Positions 1-5,497 of a stretch of 10,524 nt of DNA are shown piece by piece. Each line of letters begins with the position of its first letter. Position 1 is the stretch's first letter. The notes beneath the pieces were generated by a model, which ran no database searches, was not told where the DNA came from, and worked only from the letters and a program-made list of their open reading frames with translations. Position numbers and translations under genes: made by a program. The stretch is from the NCBI GenBank assembly GCA_016763235.1, contig JAESUE010000184.1, forward strand, positions 1 to 10,524, in the 5' to 3' direction. The stretch comes from Pseudomonadales bacterium. GTDB lineage: Bacteria > Pseudomonadota > Gammaproteobacteria > Pseudomonadales > UBA3067.

Positions 1-321
1 AAAATAGAAGGTTTTTTTGATGTCTGTAGTTTACGAGGTTTAAGCGGTACGCAAGGTGTGATTATTCCCGCTTCAAATATTCAGCACTTGATGTTAAAAA
101 AAGAAGTGCTTGAGGCAGCATCTCAAAAGCAGTTTTTTATCCATGCCGTCGAAACCATTGATGAGGGGGTAGAGCTGTTAACCGGTGTTGAAGCAGGGCA
201 GGTTGATGCGTCAGGAAAATTTGCAGAAGGAAGTGTTAACTATTTGGTAAGGGCTTGTCTCAATAATTTCGCCCTCAAACAACGCTCTTTCTCGAAAGAA
301 TTGCCGGAGGGTGGAAAATAA
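1..321 (+). CDS. Lon-type ATP-dependent protease (LonB/YcbZ-like), C-terminal end, 5' partial
   Basis: The first 106 codons read without a break in frame 1 to a TAA stop, so the gene begins before the window. The translation starts KIEGFFD, continues through GLSGTQGVIIP and ISNIQHLML-like sequence (PASNIQHLML), and ends its conserved part at HAVETIDEGVELLTG. This is the end of the Lon S16 peptidase domain as found in the AAA-fused LonB/YcbZ-type proteases. In those proteins the lysine of the NEKIEGFF stretch is the partner of the catalytic serine, so the first codon here (AAA) probably encodes the catalytic Lys; the Ser and the ATPase part lie outside. The last 25 or so residues form a poorly conserved tail. 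Such proteases degrade cytoplasmic proteins at the cost of ATP. The gene converges on the porin-like gene and shares a terminator with it. The family call is firm; the exact subfamily and symbol are not settled from this fragment. Confidence 0.85.
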   Translation, partial: KIEGFFDVCSLRGLSGTQGVIIPASNIQHLMLKKEVLEAASQKQFFIHAVETIDEGVELLTGVEAGQVDASGKFAEGSVNYLVRACLNNFALKQRSFSKELPEGGK

Positions 322-345
322 AAAAGCGCAATAAAGCGCTTTTTT
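320..345. terminator. Bidirectional intrinsic terminator between convergent genes
   Basis: A 10-bp perfect stem, AAAAAAGCGC (320-329) with GCGCTTTTTT (336-345), encloses a 6-nt loop. It begins inside the TAA stop of the protease gene. Read rightward it ends in a T-run; read leftward the A-run becomes a T-run, so it can also end transcription of the convergent porin-like gene, whose stop codon is at 374-376. Confidence 0.88.
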
Positions 346-373
346 ATTTTAACAGCAAGTTTATGTTGCAAGC

Positions 374-1324
374 TTAGAAAGAAGCAACAAACTCAGTAAC
401 GACTTGTATGTCACCGTCATTGAATTCACCATCAATATACTTCAATTCGGCAACGATGCCCAATGCGTCATTAACGGTATAAAGACCGGCTAATGTCAGC
501 GCAAGAGTGTCATCGATATCCGCGTCAAAACTTATAAGTTCGCCACGTACTGTTGCCGACATGGATGAGTCAGGAATAGCCATATTAATCATGCCCATTG
601 CTGAATAATCGATAATTTCACTTGCCAGCAATAATTCACCTGCAACAGTGATGTCATCTTTGCTAAACGTTGCGTTGAGGTCAACGACTGTTCCAGCTCC
701 GCCATTAGCGGGGTTGTCATTGTCTTGCGTGACTATGCCAGCCTCGAGGCTGAGTTCTTCAGTGGGGGCAAAGCCGACGACCAAGGCAAAAGAGTTTTCT
801 TCATCTGTTTGCTGTAAGTCGTTAAGCAGAGCAGCGGTCAGTGTGAATTTTTCAACCGTTCCGGCAACGGCAATACCGGCGACGTTGTTACCGCGTAGAG
901 TTGTTTGGCTATCAAGAATGCTACGGTTTTGAGATTGGCTTGTTTGGTACCAGTTGGGCGCATCTTCTGCTTCCCAGCCGACAGGGTTGTTGAAAACACC
1001 ACCTAGAACAGTAACGTCTTTATTAACACTCCAGCCAAAAAAGGCTTGCTCAATTTCAGCTGAATCAAAGGTTCCCGCAGTAGTATTGATATCTAGGTCA
1101 AGCTGCACGGCAACATCGTCGGCTAAATTTCCTTTGAAATCGATTTCACCATCAACAGTGAACTTGCTTTCTGCTGAATTGGTAGAATTAAGGGTGTCAG
1201 CGGTATCATCTACTACAGTAAAGATAATGTCTGCAAAACCACTGATTTCAGGTGCGGCAGCTTGCGTAATTACTGGAGCAGCTGTTGCTGCGGCTACGGC
1301 CAATGCAATAAGACTTTTTTTCAT
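374..1324 (-). CDS. Predicted outer-membrane beta-barrel (porin-like) protein
   Basis: The 316-residue product starts with a classical signal peptide: MKKS, a hydrophobic Ala-rich stretch at about 5-18, and a likely cleavage after A22 (TQA|AAPE). The mature part shows alternating hydrophobic/polar strands joined by Asp/Asn/Gly-rich loops, is strongly acidic, has no cysteine, and ends in Phe, the usual last residue recognised by the Bam machinery. The segment VLGGVFNNPVGWE (106-118) followed by NWYQTS resembles the conserved region of porin-2/OprO-like barrels, where a pore strand is followed by a loop after a Pro-Gly pair. Substrate is not predictable. The start ATG (rc of 1322-1324) has AGGGGA about 10 nt upstream. 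All four internal methionines (M243, M245, M248, M255) lie in one short stretch. Transcription probably starts in the divergent region that contains the FNR/Anr-like box. Outer-membrane barrel is fairly sure; the precise family is not. Confidence 0.72.
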   Translation of the reverse strand: MKKSLIALAVAAATAAPVITQAAAPEISGFADIIFTVVDDTADTLNSTNSAESKFTVDGEIDFKGNLADDVAVQLDLDINTTAGTFDSAEIEQAFFGWSVNKDVTVLGGVFNNPVGWEAEDAPNWYQTSQSQNRSILDSQTTLRGNNVAGIAVAGTVEKFTLTAALLNDLQQTDEENSFALVVGFAPTEELSLEAGIVTQDNDNPANGGAGTVVDLNATFSKDDITVAGELLLASEIIDYSAMGMINMAIPDSSMSATVRGELISFDADIDDTLALTLAGLYTVNDALGIVAELKYIDGEFNDGDIQVVTEFVASF

Positions 1325-1364
1325 TATTTGTTTCCCCTATGGTTAATCACTACGTACTATTATC

Positions 1365-1391
1365 GTTATAAATTTATGTGGCGCCATTATG
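1365..1391 (-). promoter_or_regulatory. Candidate -10 elements for the porin-like gene
   Basis: Two -10-like hexamers are read leftward: CATAAT (1391 down to 1386) and TATAAC (1370 down to 1365). Neither has a good -35 at the right distance, as expected of an activator-dependent promoter. A start 7 nt beyond the first (about 1379) puts the centre of the FNR-type box near -41; a start beyond the second (about 1358) puts it near -61.5. Both are positions from which FNR-type proteins activate. The sequence does not decide between them. Confidence 0.4.
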
Positions 1392-1412
1392 TGATGGATT
1401 AAGAATTAAATC

Positions 1413-1426
1413 TTGATTTAGATCAA
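1413..1426. promoter_or_regulatory. FNR/Anr-type binding site (perfect TTGAT-N4-ATCAA)
   Basis: TTGATTTAGATCAA matches all ten fixed positions of the FNR/Anr consensus. It lies between the divergent porin-like and tpm genes, at class II (about -41) or class I (about -61.5) distance from candidate leftward promoters and about -40 from a candidate rightward one. FNR/Anr proteins carry an oxygen-sensitive iron-sulfur cluster and act when oxygen is scarce; a related Dnr/NnrR-type NO sensor could use the same site. No regulator gene is in the window. Confidence 0.65.
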
Positions 1427-1451
1427 CAAGTGCTTACGCCTTGATCTAAAT
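1416..1451. repeat. 11-bp perfect inverted repeat with 14-nt spacer
   Basis: ATTTAGATCAA (1416-1426) is the exact reverse complement of TTGATCTAAAT (1441-1451). The left arm includes the ATCAA half of the FNR-type box and the right arm supplies a further TTGAT half-site (1441-1445). It could be a cruciform or hairpin, or paired protein sites. No T-run follows it in either direction, so it is not a standard terminator. Confidence 0.7.
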
Positions 1452-1452
1452 A
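1447..1452 (+). promoter_or_regulatory. Candidate -10 element for tpm (weak)
   Basis: TAAATA (1447-1452) would give a start near 1459 and place the FNR-type box about 40 bp upstream of it. It overlaps the right arm of the inverted repeat. No convincing -35 is seen. This is a position-based guess. Confidence 0.3.
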
Positions 1453-1483
1453 TAGGCCTTTTAACCTTAACGTAAGGTGAATG

Positions 1484-2143
1484 ATGGACGAAAATTTTTG
1501 GAATACCTGCTGGGAAACCCAGGAAATTGGTTTTCATATGCCAGAAGTCAATCCGGTTTTACTGGAATTCTGGAGTCAATTAGCGATTCCCTCGGGAGAA
1601 AAAGTACTTGTACCGTTATGTGGGAAAAGTCTGGATTTAAAGTGGCTGATGGAGCAGGGGCAGCATGTTGTTGGTGTCGAGTTGAGTAAACTTGCAGTAG
1701 AGGCTTTTTTTTCGGAGCAATCTATTTCGCCACAGGTAGAGAGTAAAAATGGCTTGCAGTTATATACGAGTGATCAGTTAGCACTTTGGTGTGGCAATAT
1801 TTTTAGTTTTCCTGAATCTGAGCTGGAAAGTATTCAGGCTGTCTACGATAGAGGTGCGTTGGTTGCTTTGCCTTTTGGTATGAGAAAGTCTTACATGGAA
1901 AAGTTACTGAACGGTTTGTCAGGCTCCGAAAGCTGGTTGTTAGTGACGTTTGAATACGATGAAAGCTTGATGCAAGGGCCGCCTTTTAGTATTCCTAAAA
2001 GTGAAGTGCAGCAATACTTTGAGGGGTATGAGGTTTGCCTGGTTGATAAAAAAGAAATGATCCACTCAGTGCCTAAAGCTAAAAAACTGGGGTTAAGTTC
2101 AATCGTGCAGTGTGTGTATGTTATTGCGCAGAAAAACAAATAA
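1484..2143 (+). CDS. tpm: Thiopurine S-methyltransferase (bacterial TPMT)
   Basis: A 219-residue SAM-dependent methyltransferase of usual length for bacterial TPMT, cytoplasmic. It opens with MDENFW and WETQEIGFHMPEVNP (10-24), the hallmark N terminus of the family, then VLVPLCGKSLDLKWL (41-55), the SAM-binding motif I region, VVGVELS (62-68) for the second SAM-contacting strand, and YDRGALVALP (121-130) and WLLVTFEYD (151-159). Family members methylate thiopurines; several bacterial ones methylate selenium or tellurium oxyanions and raise resistance. The natural substrate here is unknown. Two ATG codons stand in tandem (1481 and 1484). The second is preferred because AAGGTG (1474-1479) is 4 nt before it but only 1 nt before the first, and because MDxxFW is the family's usual start. 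It is divergent from the porin-like gene and 14 nt upstream of rsmI, probably in one transcript. Confidence 0.93.
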   Translation: MDENFWNTCWETQEIGFHMPEVNPVLLEFWSQLAIPSGEKVLVPLCGKSLDLKWLMEQGQHVVGVELSKLAVEAFFSEQSISPQVESKNGLQLYTSDQLALWCGNIFSFPESELESIQAVYDRGALVALPFGMRKSYMEKLLNGLSGSESWLLVTFEYDESLMQGPPFSIPKSEVQQYFEGYEVCLVDKKEMIHSVPKAKKLGLSSIVQCVYVIAQKNK

Positions 2144-2150
2144 AGGTGGA
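2143..2150 (+). promoter_or_regulatory. Ribosome binding site deciding the rsmI start
   Basis: AAGGTGGA begins at the last base of the tpm stop codon and sits 7 nt before the TTG at 2158. In-frame GTG codons at 2110 and 2146 lack a properly placed site, and translation from 2110 would add residues unlike the family. The overlap of stop codon and binding site suggests coupled translation of tpm and rsmI. Confidence 0.7.
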
Positions 2151-2157
2151 AATAGTT

Positions 2158-3000
2158 TTGTCAAAGGGTGATCTATACATCGTCGCTACGCCAATTGGAA
2201 ACTTGCAAGATATAACGTTGAGAGCAATTGACGTACTTAAGGAAGTGGATTGTATTGCTGTAGAAGATACGCGACATAGTCGTAAGCTCCTTAATCACTA
2301 CGGCATCGACAAGCCCTTGGTTTCGGTGCATGAGCACAATGAAAGCCAGCGGGCAGATGAGATTATCGCAAGGCTTGAAGTGGGTGGTAAAGTGGCGTTG
2401 ATTTCTGATGCAGGAACTCCCTTGATCAGTGATCCAGGTTATACGCTGGTGAAAAAGGTGGTCGCAGCCGGCTACACTGTCTACCCCATACCAGGTGCTT
2501 GCGCAGCGATTGCCGGTTTATCCGCATCGGGCCTCGCAACGGATCGATTTCAGTTTGAAGGTTTTTTGCCACAAAAAACAGGGGTGAGGCTAGAGCGGCT
2601 TCGCCAGCTTTCGCAACAGACGTCTACCTTGGTTTTTTATGAAGCCCCTCATCGTATTGTTTCGTTTTGTCTTCAGCTTATAGAGAGCTTTGGTGAAGAG
2701 CGTGAAGCTGTTTTTGCTCGTGAGATGACAAAAAACTTTGAAACCATACATTATGGGAGGTTGTCAGAACAATTGGTTTGGCTGAAAGGGGATAGGAATC
2801 AGCAGAGGGGTGAGTTTGTTGTCATGATTGAAGGTTTTAAGCTGGCTGAAAAAGGCGAGGTGTTAGATATAGAAGCTGCTCAGCTGATGGATCTTTTATT
2901 GCCAGACCTGCCGCCAAACCGTGCAGCGCAGATAGCAGCCAAGTTCTTTGGTAAAAAGAAGAAGTTATTTTATGATTACGCTTTAAGCAAAAAGGCTTGA
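2158..3000 (+). CDS. rsmI: 16S rRNA (cytidine-1402-2'-O)-methyltransferase RsmI
   Basis: From the TTG start the product is 280 residues, close to the family's usual length of about 285. Tetrapyrrole-methylase-fold motifs occur in order: LYIVATPIGNLQDITLRA (6-23), VEDTRHSRKLL (35-45), the SAM pocket SDAGTPLISDPGY (83-95), YPIPGACA (109-116), FYEAPHRI (160-167), AREMTKNFETI (187-197) and GEFVV (218-222). A basic C-terminal tail with PPNRAAQIAAKFFGKKKK (252-269) is the small RNA-associated helical domain common in RsmI. The enzyme methylates the ribose of C1402 in the 16S decoding centre; RsmH, encoded about 1.2 kb downstream, methylates N4 of the same base. The stop codon is embedded in the predicted -35 box of rnpB. 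In E. coli and Pseudomonas this gene is divergent from lpoA; here tpm lies upstream in the same direction. Confidence 0.96.
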   Translation: MSKGDLYIVATPIGNLQDITLRAIDVLKEVDCIAVEDTRHSRKLLNHYGIDKPLVSVHEHNESQRADEIIARLEVGGKVALISDAGTPLISDPGYTLVKKVVAAGYTVYPIPGACAAIAGLSASGLATDRFQFEGFLPQKTGVRLERLRQLSQQTSTLVFYEAPHRIVSFCLQLIESFGEEREAVFAREMTKNFETIHYGRLSEQLVWLKGDRNQQRGEFVVMIEGFKLAEKGEVLDIEAAQLMDLLLPDLPPNRAAQIAAKFFGKKKKLFYDYALSKKA

Positions 3001-3025
3001 CTTAAAGCGGGCTGAATACCATCAT
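2997..3025 (+). promoter_or_regulatory. Predicted sigma-70 promoter of rnpB
   Basis: TTGACT (2997-3002, five of six matches to the -35 consensus) is followed after exactly 17 bp by CATCAT (3020-3025, four of six). Seven bases on, the predicted start at 3032-3034 coincides with the 5' side of the RNase P RNA P1 helix. The rsmI stop TGA (2998-3000) lies inside the -35 box. Confidence 0.7.
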
Positions 3026-3032
3026 CCTCTTT

Positions 3033-3400
3033 CGAGTCAGCTGGGTAATCGCCGCCGCTTGGTTTTTTATCAAGAGGGGGAGGAAAGTCCGGGCTCCATA
3101 GAGCAGAGTGCCAGGTAACCCCTGGGGGGCGCGAGCCTACGGAAAGTGCAGCAGAAAATAAACCGCCTACGTTATTATTGCCTTGGTAGTAATAGCCGGT
3201 AAGGGTGAAATGGTGTGGTAAGAGCGCACCGCGCGGGTGGCAACACTTCGTGGCATGGTAAACCCCGCTTGGAGCAAGACCAAATAGAAATCCATTGGCG
3301 CTGCTCGCGCTGGATTTGGGTAGGTTGCTTGAGGCTTGTAGTGATGCAAGCCCTAGATGAATGATTATCTCAGACAGAACCCGGCTTACAGGCTGACTCG
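3033..3400 (+). ncRNA. rnpB: RNase P RNA, bacterial class A
   Basis: The catalytic RNA that, with the RnpA protein, trims 5' leaders from tRNA precursors. The ends are set by a 9-bp P1 helix: CGAGTCAGC (3033-3041) pairs with GCTGACTCG (3392-3400). All universally conserved blocks are present: GAGGAAAGTCCGGGCTCC near 3080-3098 (5' side of P4 and J3/4), GCCAGGTAACCCCTGGG near 3110-3126, GGTAAGGGTGAAATGGTG near 3198-3216, GGTAAGAGCGCACCGCG near 3217-3234, GGTAAACCCCGC from 3257 (L15, whose GGT binds the tRNA 3' CCA), GGAGCAAGACCAAATAG near 3271-3287, and ACAGAACCCGGCTTA near 3374-3388 (3' side of P4). Compared with E. coli the P3 region is clearly shorter, apparently a small hairpin CTTG/CAAG around 3058-3074, while the P12 arm (about 3170-3195) is AT-rich. 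Total length of about 370 nt is near the E. coli 377. No strong terminator is seen just downstream, so the 3' end may be made by processing. Confidence 0.97.
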
Positions 3401-3644
3401 TTTACTTTCTATCTGAATTTGCGCTTACATATATAACCCTCGATATTGCTCGCCTCCTTTGTTATTCCTAATTATTCTCATATTTAAAGTGATTCCTTAA
3501 GACTTGCTTCTAGCTTCCTGTTTTTAAATGTGAAGCTGTTCAAAGATTACGCATTTTCTGTGTCATTTCTATCTTGCCTTATCTATCTTATTGAAATATA
3601 AAGAAAAAATACAGCTCTCTCGCGCCCTGAAATAGCCCGCTTGC
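3401..3644. other. AT-rich intergenic DNA between rnpB and the mraZ promoter, nothing recognised
   Basis: About 240 bp with no open frame that has a ribosome binding site or family resemblance. A 6-bp stem AGCTTC/GAAGCT (3512-3517, 3532-3537) with a 14-nt loop lacks a following T-run. The top strand is pyrimidine-rich around 3450-3480. No tRNA, clear terminator or phage attachment site was seen. With the promoter and operator that follow, this makes the gene-free stretch of some 340 bp between rnpB and mraZ. Confidence 0.5.
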
Positions 3645-3673
3645 TTGACCATATCCCTGTAAATACCTATAGT
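3645..3673 (+). promoter_or_regulatory. Predicted sigma-70 promoter of the dcw cluster (Pmra)
   Basis: TTGACC (3645-3650), a 17-bp spacer and TATAGT (3668-3673) make a near-consensus promoter, five of six matches in each box. Transcription should start about 3680, giving a leader of some 65 nt before mraZ. Both the start region and the leader are covered by the MraZ-type repeats, as expected for an autoregulated Pmra. Confidence 0.8.
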
Positions 3674-3674
3674 G

Positions 3675-3737
3675 TGGTTAGAAGTGGGAAACTATGGTTT
3701 AAAGTAGTTGAAAGTGGGTTTAATGGGATTAGGCGGG
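3675..3737 (+). promoter_or_regulatory. MraZ operator: array of TGGG-type repeats with 9-10 bp period
   Basis: TGG(G/T) elements recur at 3675, 3685, 3695, 3715 and 3724, with degenerate copies TAGT at 3705 and CGGG at 3734. Steps are 10, 10, 10, 10, 9 and 10 bp, so all face the same side of the helix. In E. coli, MraZ represses its own operon through three TGGG-type repeats with 10-bp spacing just upstream of mraZ; the array here looks longer. It begins directly after the -10 box and runs to 7 nt before the mraZ start codon, which suits repression by blocking RNA polymerase. Confidence 0.75.
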
Positions 3738-3744
3738 CGATAAG

Positions 3745-4203
3745 GTGTTTCGGGGTACAAGCCAAATTAATTTGGATGCAAAAGGACGTATGGTCCTGCC
3801 GGCGCGCTACCGGGAAGAGGTGGTGCGTGACTGCGAAGGCCATATGATCCTTACTCGTGATACCGATCGTAAGTGTCTTCTTTTATATAAATACCCTGAT
3901 TGGGAAAAAATTGAGCAAGCACTTTTTGAATTGCCTAGCTCGAACCCTGCTGTGCAGGAAATGCAGATGATTCTGCAAGGGCATGCTACCGATGTGGATA
4001 TGGATGGCAACGGACGAATATTAATTCACCCCTCGCTACGGCCTATCGCTGATCTGGACAAACAAATCATGCTTGTTGGTTTGGGGCGAAGGTTTGAGGT
4101 TTGGGATTTAAGTACATGGGAAGCTGTTCGAGACGGGATTCTCGACAAGGGCGTGCGCAAGCAAGAAGGCTTGCCTGAAGCTGCGCAAAATGTACCACTT
4201 TAA
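3745..4203 (+). CDS. mraZ: Transcriptional regulator MraZ
   Basis: 152 residues, the same as E. coli MraZ. It opens MFRGTSQINLDAKGRMVLPARYR, the typical start, so the GTG at 3745 is right although its ribosome binding site is poor (AGGCGGG, 3731-3737, also within the last operator repeat). Two SpoVT/AbrB-like DNA-binding repeats are seen at about 5-51 and 81-124, each with the conserved DxxGR signature: D11-AKG-R15 and D87-GNG-R91. MraZ forms a ring-shaped oligomer that binds direct repeats upstream of its own gene and, in E. coli, represses the dcw operon. The operator array in front of the gene fits this. The gap to rsmH is 43 bp, wider than the near-contact found in E. coli, with no promoter evident in it. 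Confidence 0.97.
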   Translation: MFRGTSQINLDAKGRMVLPARYREEVVRDCEGHMILTRDTDRKCLLLYKYPDWEKIEQALFELPSSNPAVQEMQMILQGHATDVDMDGNGRILIHPSLRPIADLDKQIMLVGLGRRFEVWDLSTWEAVRDGILDKGVRKQEGLPEAAQNVPL

Positions 4204-4246
4204 ATACCGGGCAATAGGGCTGGTTTAGGCGCTGGATATTTTATTA

Positions 4247-5191
4247 ATGGACACAGACTCAGTAGGTCACCAAGCAGTTTTGTTGCACGAAGCCGTGGAT
4301 GGTTTGAATATTCAGCCAAACGGTATTTATGTTGATGGCACGTTTGGCCGAGGAGGGCACTCCGCTTTAATACTCTCAAAATTAGGTGCGAATGGGAGGC
4401 TGCTGGCAATTGACAAAGACCCCGAAGCCATCGCTGCTGCAAAAGAACGCTTTGGTGGAGATGAAAGGTTTTCAATCGTGCAAAACTCTTTCGCAGAAAT
4501 CGCAGAGATACTTGAAGAACAGGGCTTGTCGGGAAAGGTCGACGGTATTTTGCTCGATCTTGGTGTTTCATCTCCCCAGCTTGATCAAGCTAAGAGAGGC
4601 TTTAGTTTTATGAAAGAAGGGCCTTTGGATATGAGGATGAACCCAGACGAAGGCGAGTCTGCCGCTGATTGGCTGGCCCATGCTTCAGTGGAAGAAATGA
4701 CTGAAGTGTTAAAGAAATCTGGCGAAGAGCGTTTTGGTAAACGAATAGCGCACGCCATTGATGAAAAGAGAAAGATCGAGCCTATTCGCACAACGCAGCA
4801 ATTGGTGGCAGTGATTACTGATGCTCAGCCGGTAAAAGACAAGCATAAGCACCCGGCTACACGAAGCTTTCAGGGGATCAGGATTTTCATTAACCGGGAG
4901 CTCGTAGACCTGGAGAAATTTCTGGATAAAGCGGTCGCGCAATTGACGCCAAGAGGAAGGCTTTCCGTTATTAGTTTCCACTCTTTGGAAGATCGGATGG
5001 TAAAACGAAAGTTTCAGCGGCTTGCGCATGGTGAAGTTTTACCGCGTGGCTTACCTATTAGGGATTGCGAAATTGGTAAAGAAGTAAAAAATATTGCAAA
5101 AAAGGTACGGGCTGATGCGAAGGAAGTAAGTGAAAATCCTCGCGCCCGAAGTGCTGTTTTACGCATTGTTGAAAAGCTGGTTAAGGATTGA
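4247..5191 (+). CDS. rsmH: 16S rRNA (cytosine-1402-N4)-methyltransferase RsmH (MraW)
   Basis: 314 residues against 313 in E. coli. Motifs in order: HQAVLLHEAVDGL (8-20), SAM motif I YVDGTFGRGGHS (28-39), AIDKDPEAI (54-62) for the ribose-binding acidic residue, ILLDLGVSSPQLD (101-113), RGFSFMKEGPLDMRMN (117-132), RSFQGIRIFINREL (206-219), RLSVISFHSLEDRMVKRKF (238-256), and near the end NPRARSAVLR (297-306). The enzyme adds the N4-methyl group to C1402 of 16S rRNA in the 30S subunit, complementing RsmI. ATG 4247 is the only standard start, since an in-frame TAG lies at 4226-4228; its ribosome binding site is weak, which suggests coupling to mraZ translation or modest expression. The stop codon is 3 nt before the ftsL start, and AAGGA just upstream of that stop serves ftsL. 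Confidence 0.97.
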   Translation: MDTDSVGHQAVLLHEAVDGLNIQPNGIYVDGTFGRGGHSALILSKLGANGRLLAIDKDPEAIAAAKERFGGDERFSIVQNSFAEIAEILEEQGLSGKVDGILLDLGVSSPQLDQAKRGFSFMKEGPLDMRMNPDEGESAADWLAHASVEEMTEVLKKSGEERFGKRIAHAIDEKRKIEPIRTTQQLVAVITDAQPVKDKHKHPATRSFQGIRIFINRELVDLEKFLDKAVAQLTPRGRLSVISFHSLEDRMVKRKFQRLAHGEVLPRGLPIRDCEIGKEVKNIAKKVRADAKEVSENPRARSAVLRIVEKLVKD

Positions 5192-5194
5192 GTT

Positions 5195-5497
5195 TTGGCT
5201 GCGCAGGAGTCAAAAGTAGATATTTCGAAAATTGTTGGTTTTATCTTGCCCGGGTTGCTGTTGTTGTTTTTTCTTTTTTCAGCAATTCTCGTAAGTCATA
5301 CAGTGCACAAAACGCGCAAGGCCGTTGGTGAGCTACAGGCACTGGAAAAACAGCGCAATGCATTAGATGTTGAATGGAGTCAGCTTCTCTTAGAACAAAG
5401 CACCTTGGGTTCTTTTATTGAAATTGAAAACAAGGCAAAAGGCGAGCTGAAAATGCTTGTACCAGAGGTTAATCAGGTGGTTATCGTAAAACCGTGA
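5195..5497 (+). CDS. ftsL: Cell division protein FtsL
   Basis: 100 residues, bitopic inner-membrane protein. A short cytoplasmic N terminus (1-12) is followed by one membrane segment (about 13-34, very Leu/Phe-rich) and a periplasmic heptad-type coiled coil (about 36-72). LDVEWSQLLLEQSTLGSF (57-74) is the signature of gammaproteobacterial FtsL. FtsL pairs with FtsB and FtsQ and activates FtsW-FtsI at the septum. It starts with TTG: AAGGAT (5183-5188) is 6 nt upstream, inside the end of rsmH, and no other start keeps the membrane segment with a proper lead. The stop overlaps the GTG start of ftsI in GTGA (5494-5497). Confidence 0.94.
   Translation: MAAQESKVDISKIVGFILPGLLLLFFLFSAILVSHTVHKTRKAVGELQALEKQRNALDVEWSQLLLEQSTLGSFIEIENKAKGELKMLVPEVNQVVIVKP

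Noticed and set aside
648..1346. Rightward open frames (648-932 and 954-1346) opposite the porin-like gene
   Set aside because: They lie wholly antisense to a well-supported secreted protein, have low-complexity Ser/Val/Thr-rich translations with no family resemblance, and lack ribosome binding sites.
3167..3349. Leftward 60-codon open frame
   Set aside because: It lies inside the RNase P RNA, whose conserved blocks explain the sequence.
3512..3537. Stem AGCTTC/GAAGCT as an rnpB terminator
   Set aside because: Only 6 bp, 14-nt loop, more than 100 bp past the RNA and no T-run behind it.
3641..3847. Rightward open frame starting before mraZ
   Set aside because: It begins within the promoter and runs out of frame through the first part of mraZ; the MraZ reading has clear family motifs.
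4200..5029. Leftward open frames (4200-4571, 4585-4791, 4709-5029) opposite rsmH
   Set aside because: Antisense shadows of a highly conserved gene with no recognisable product.
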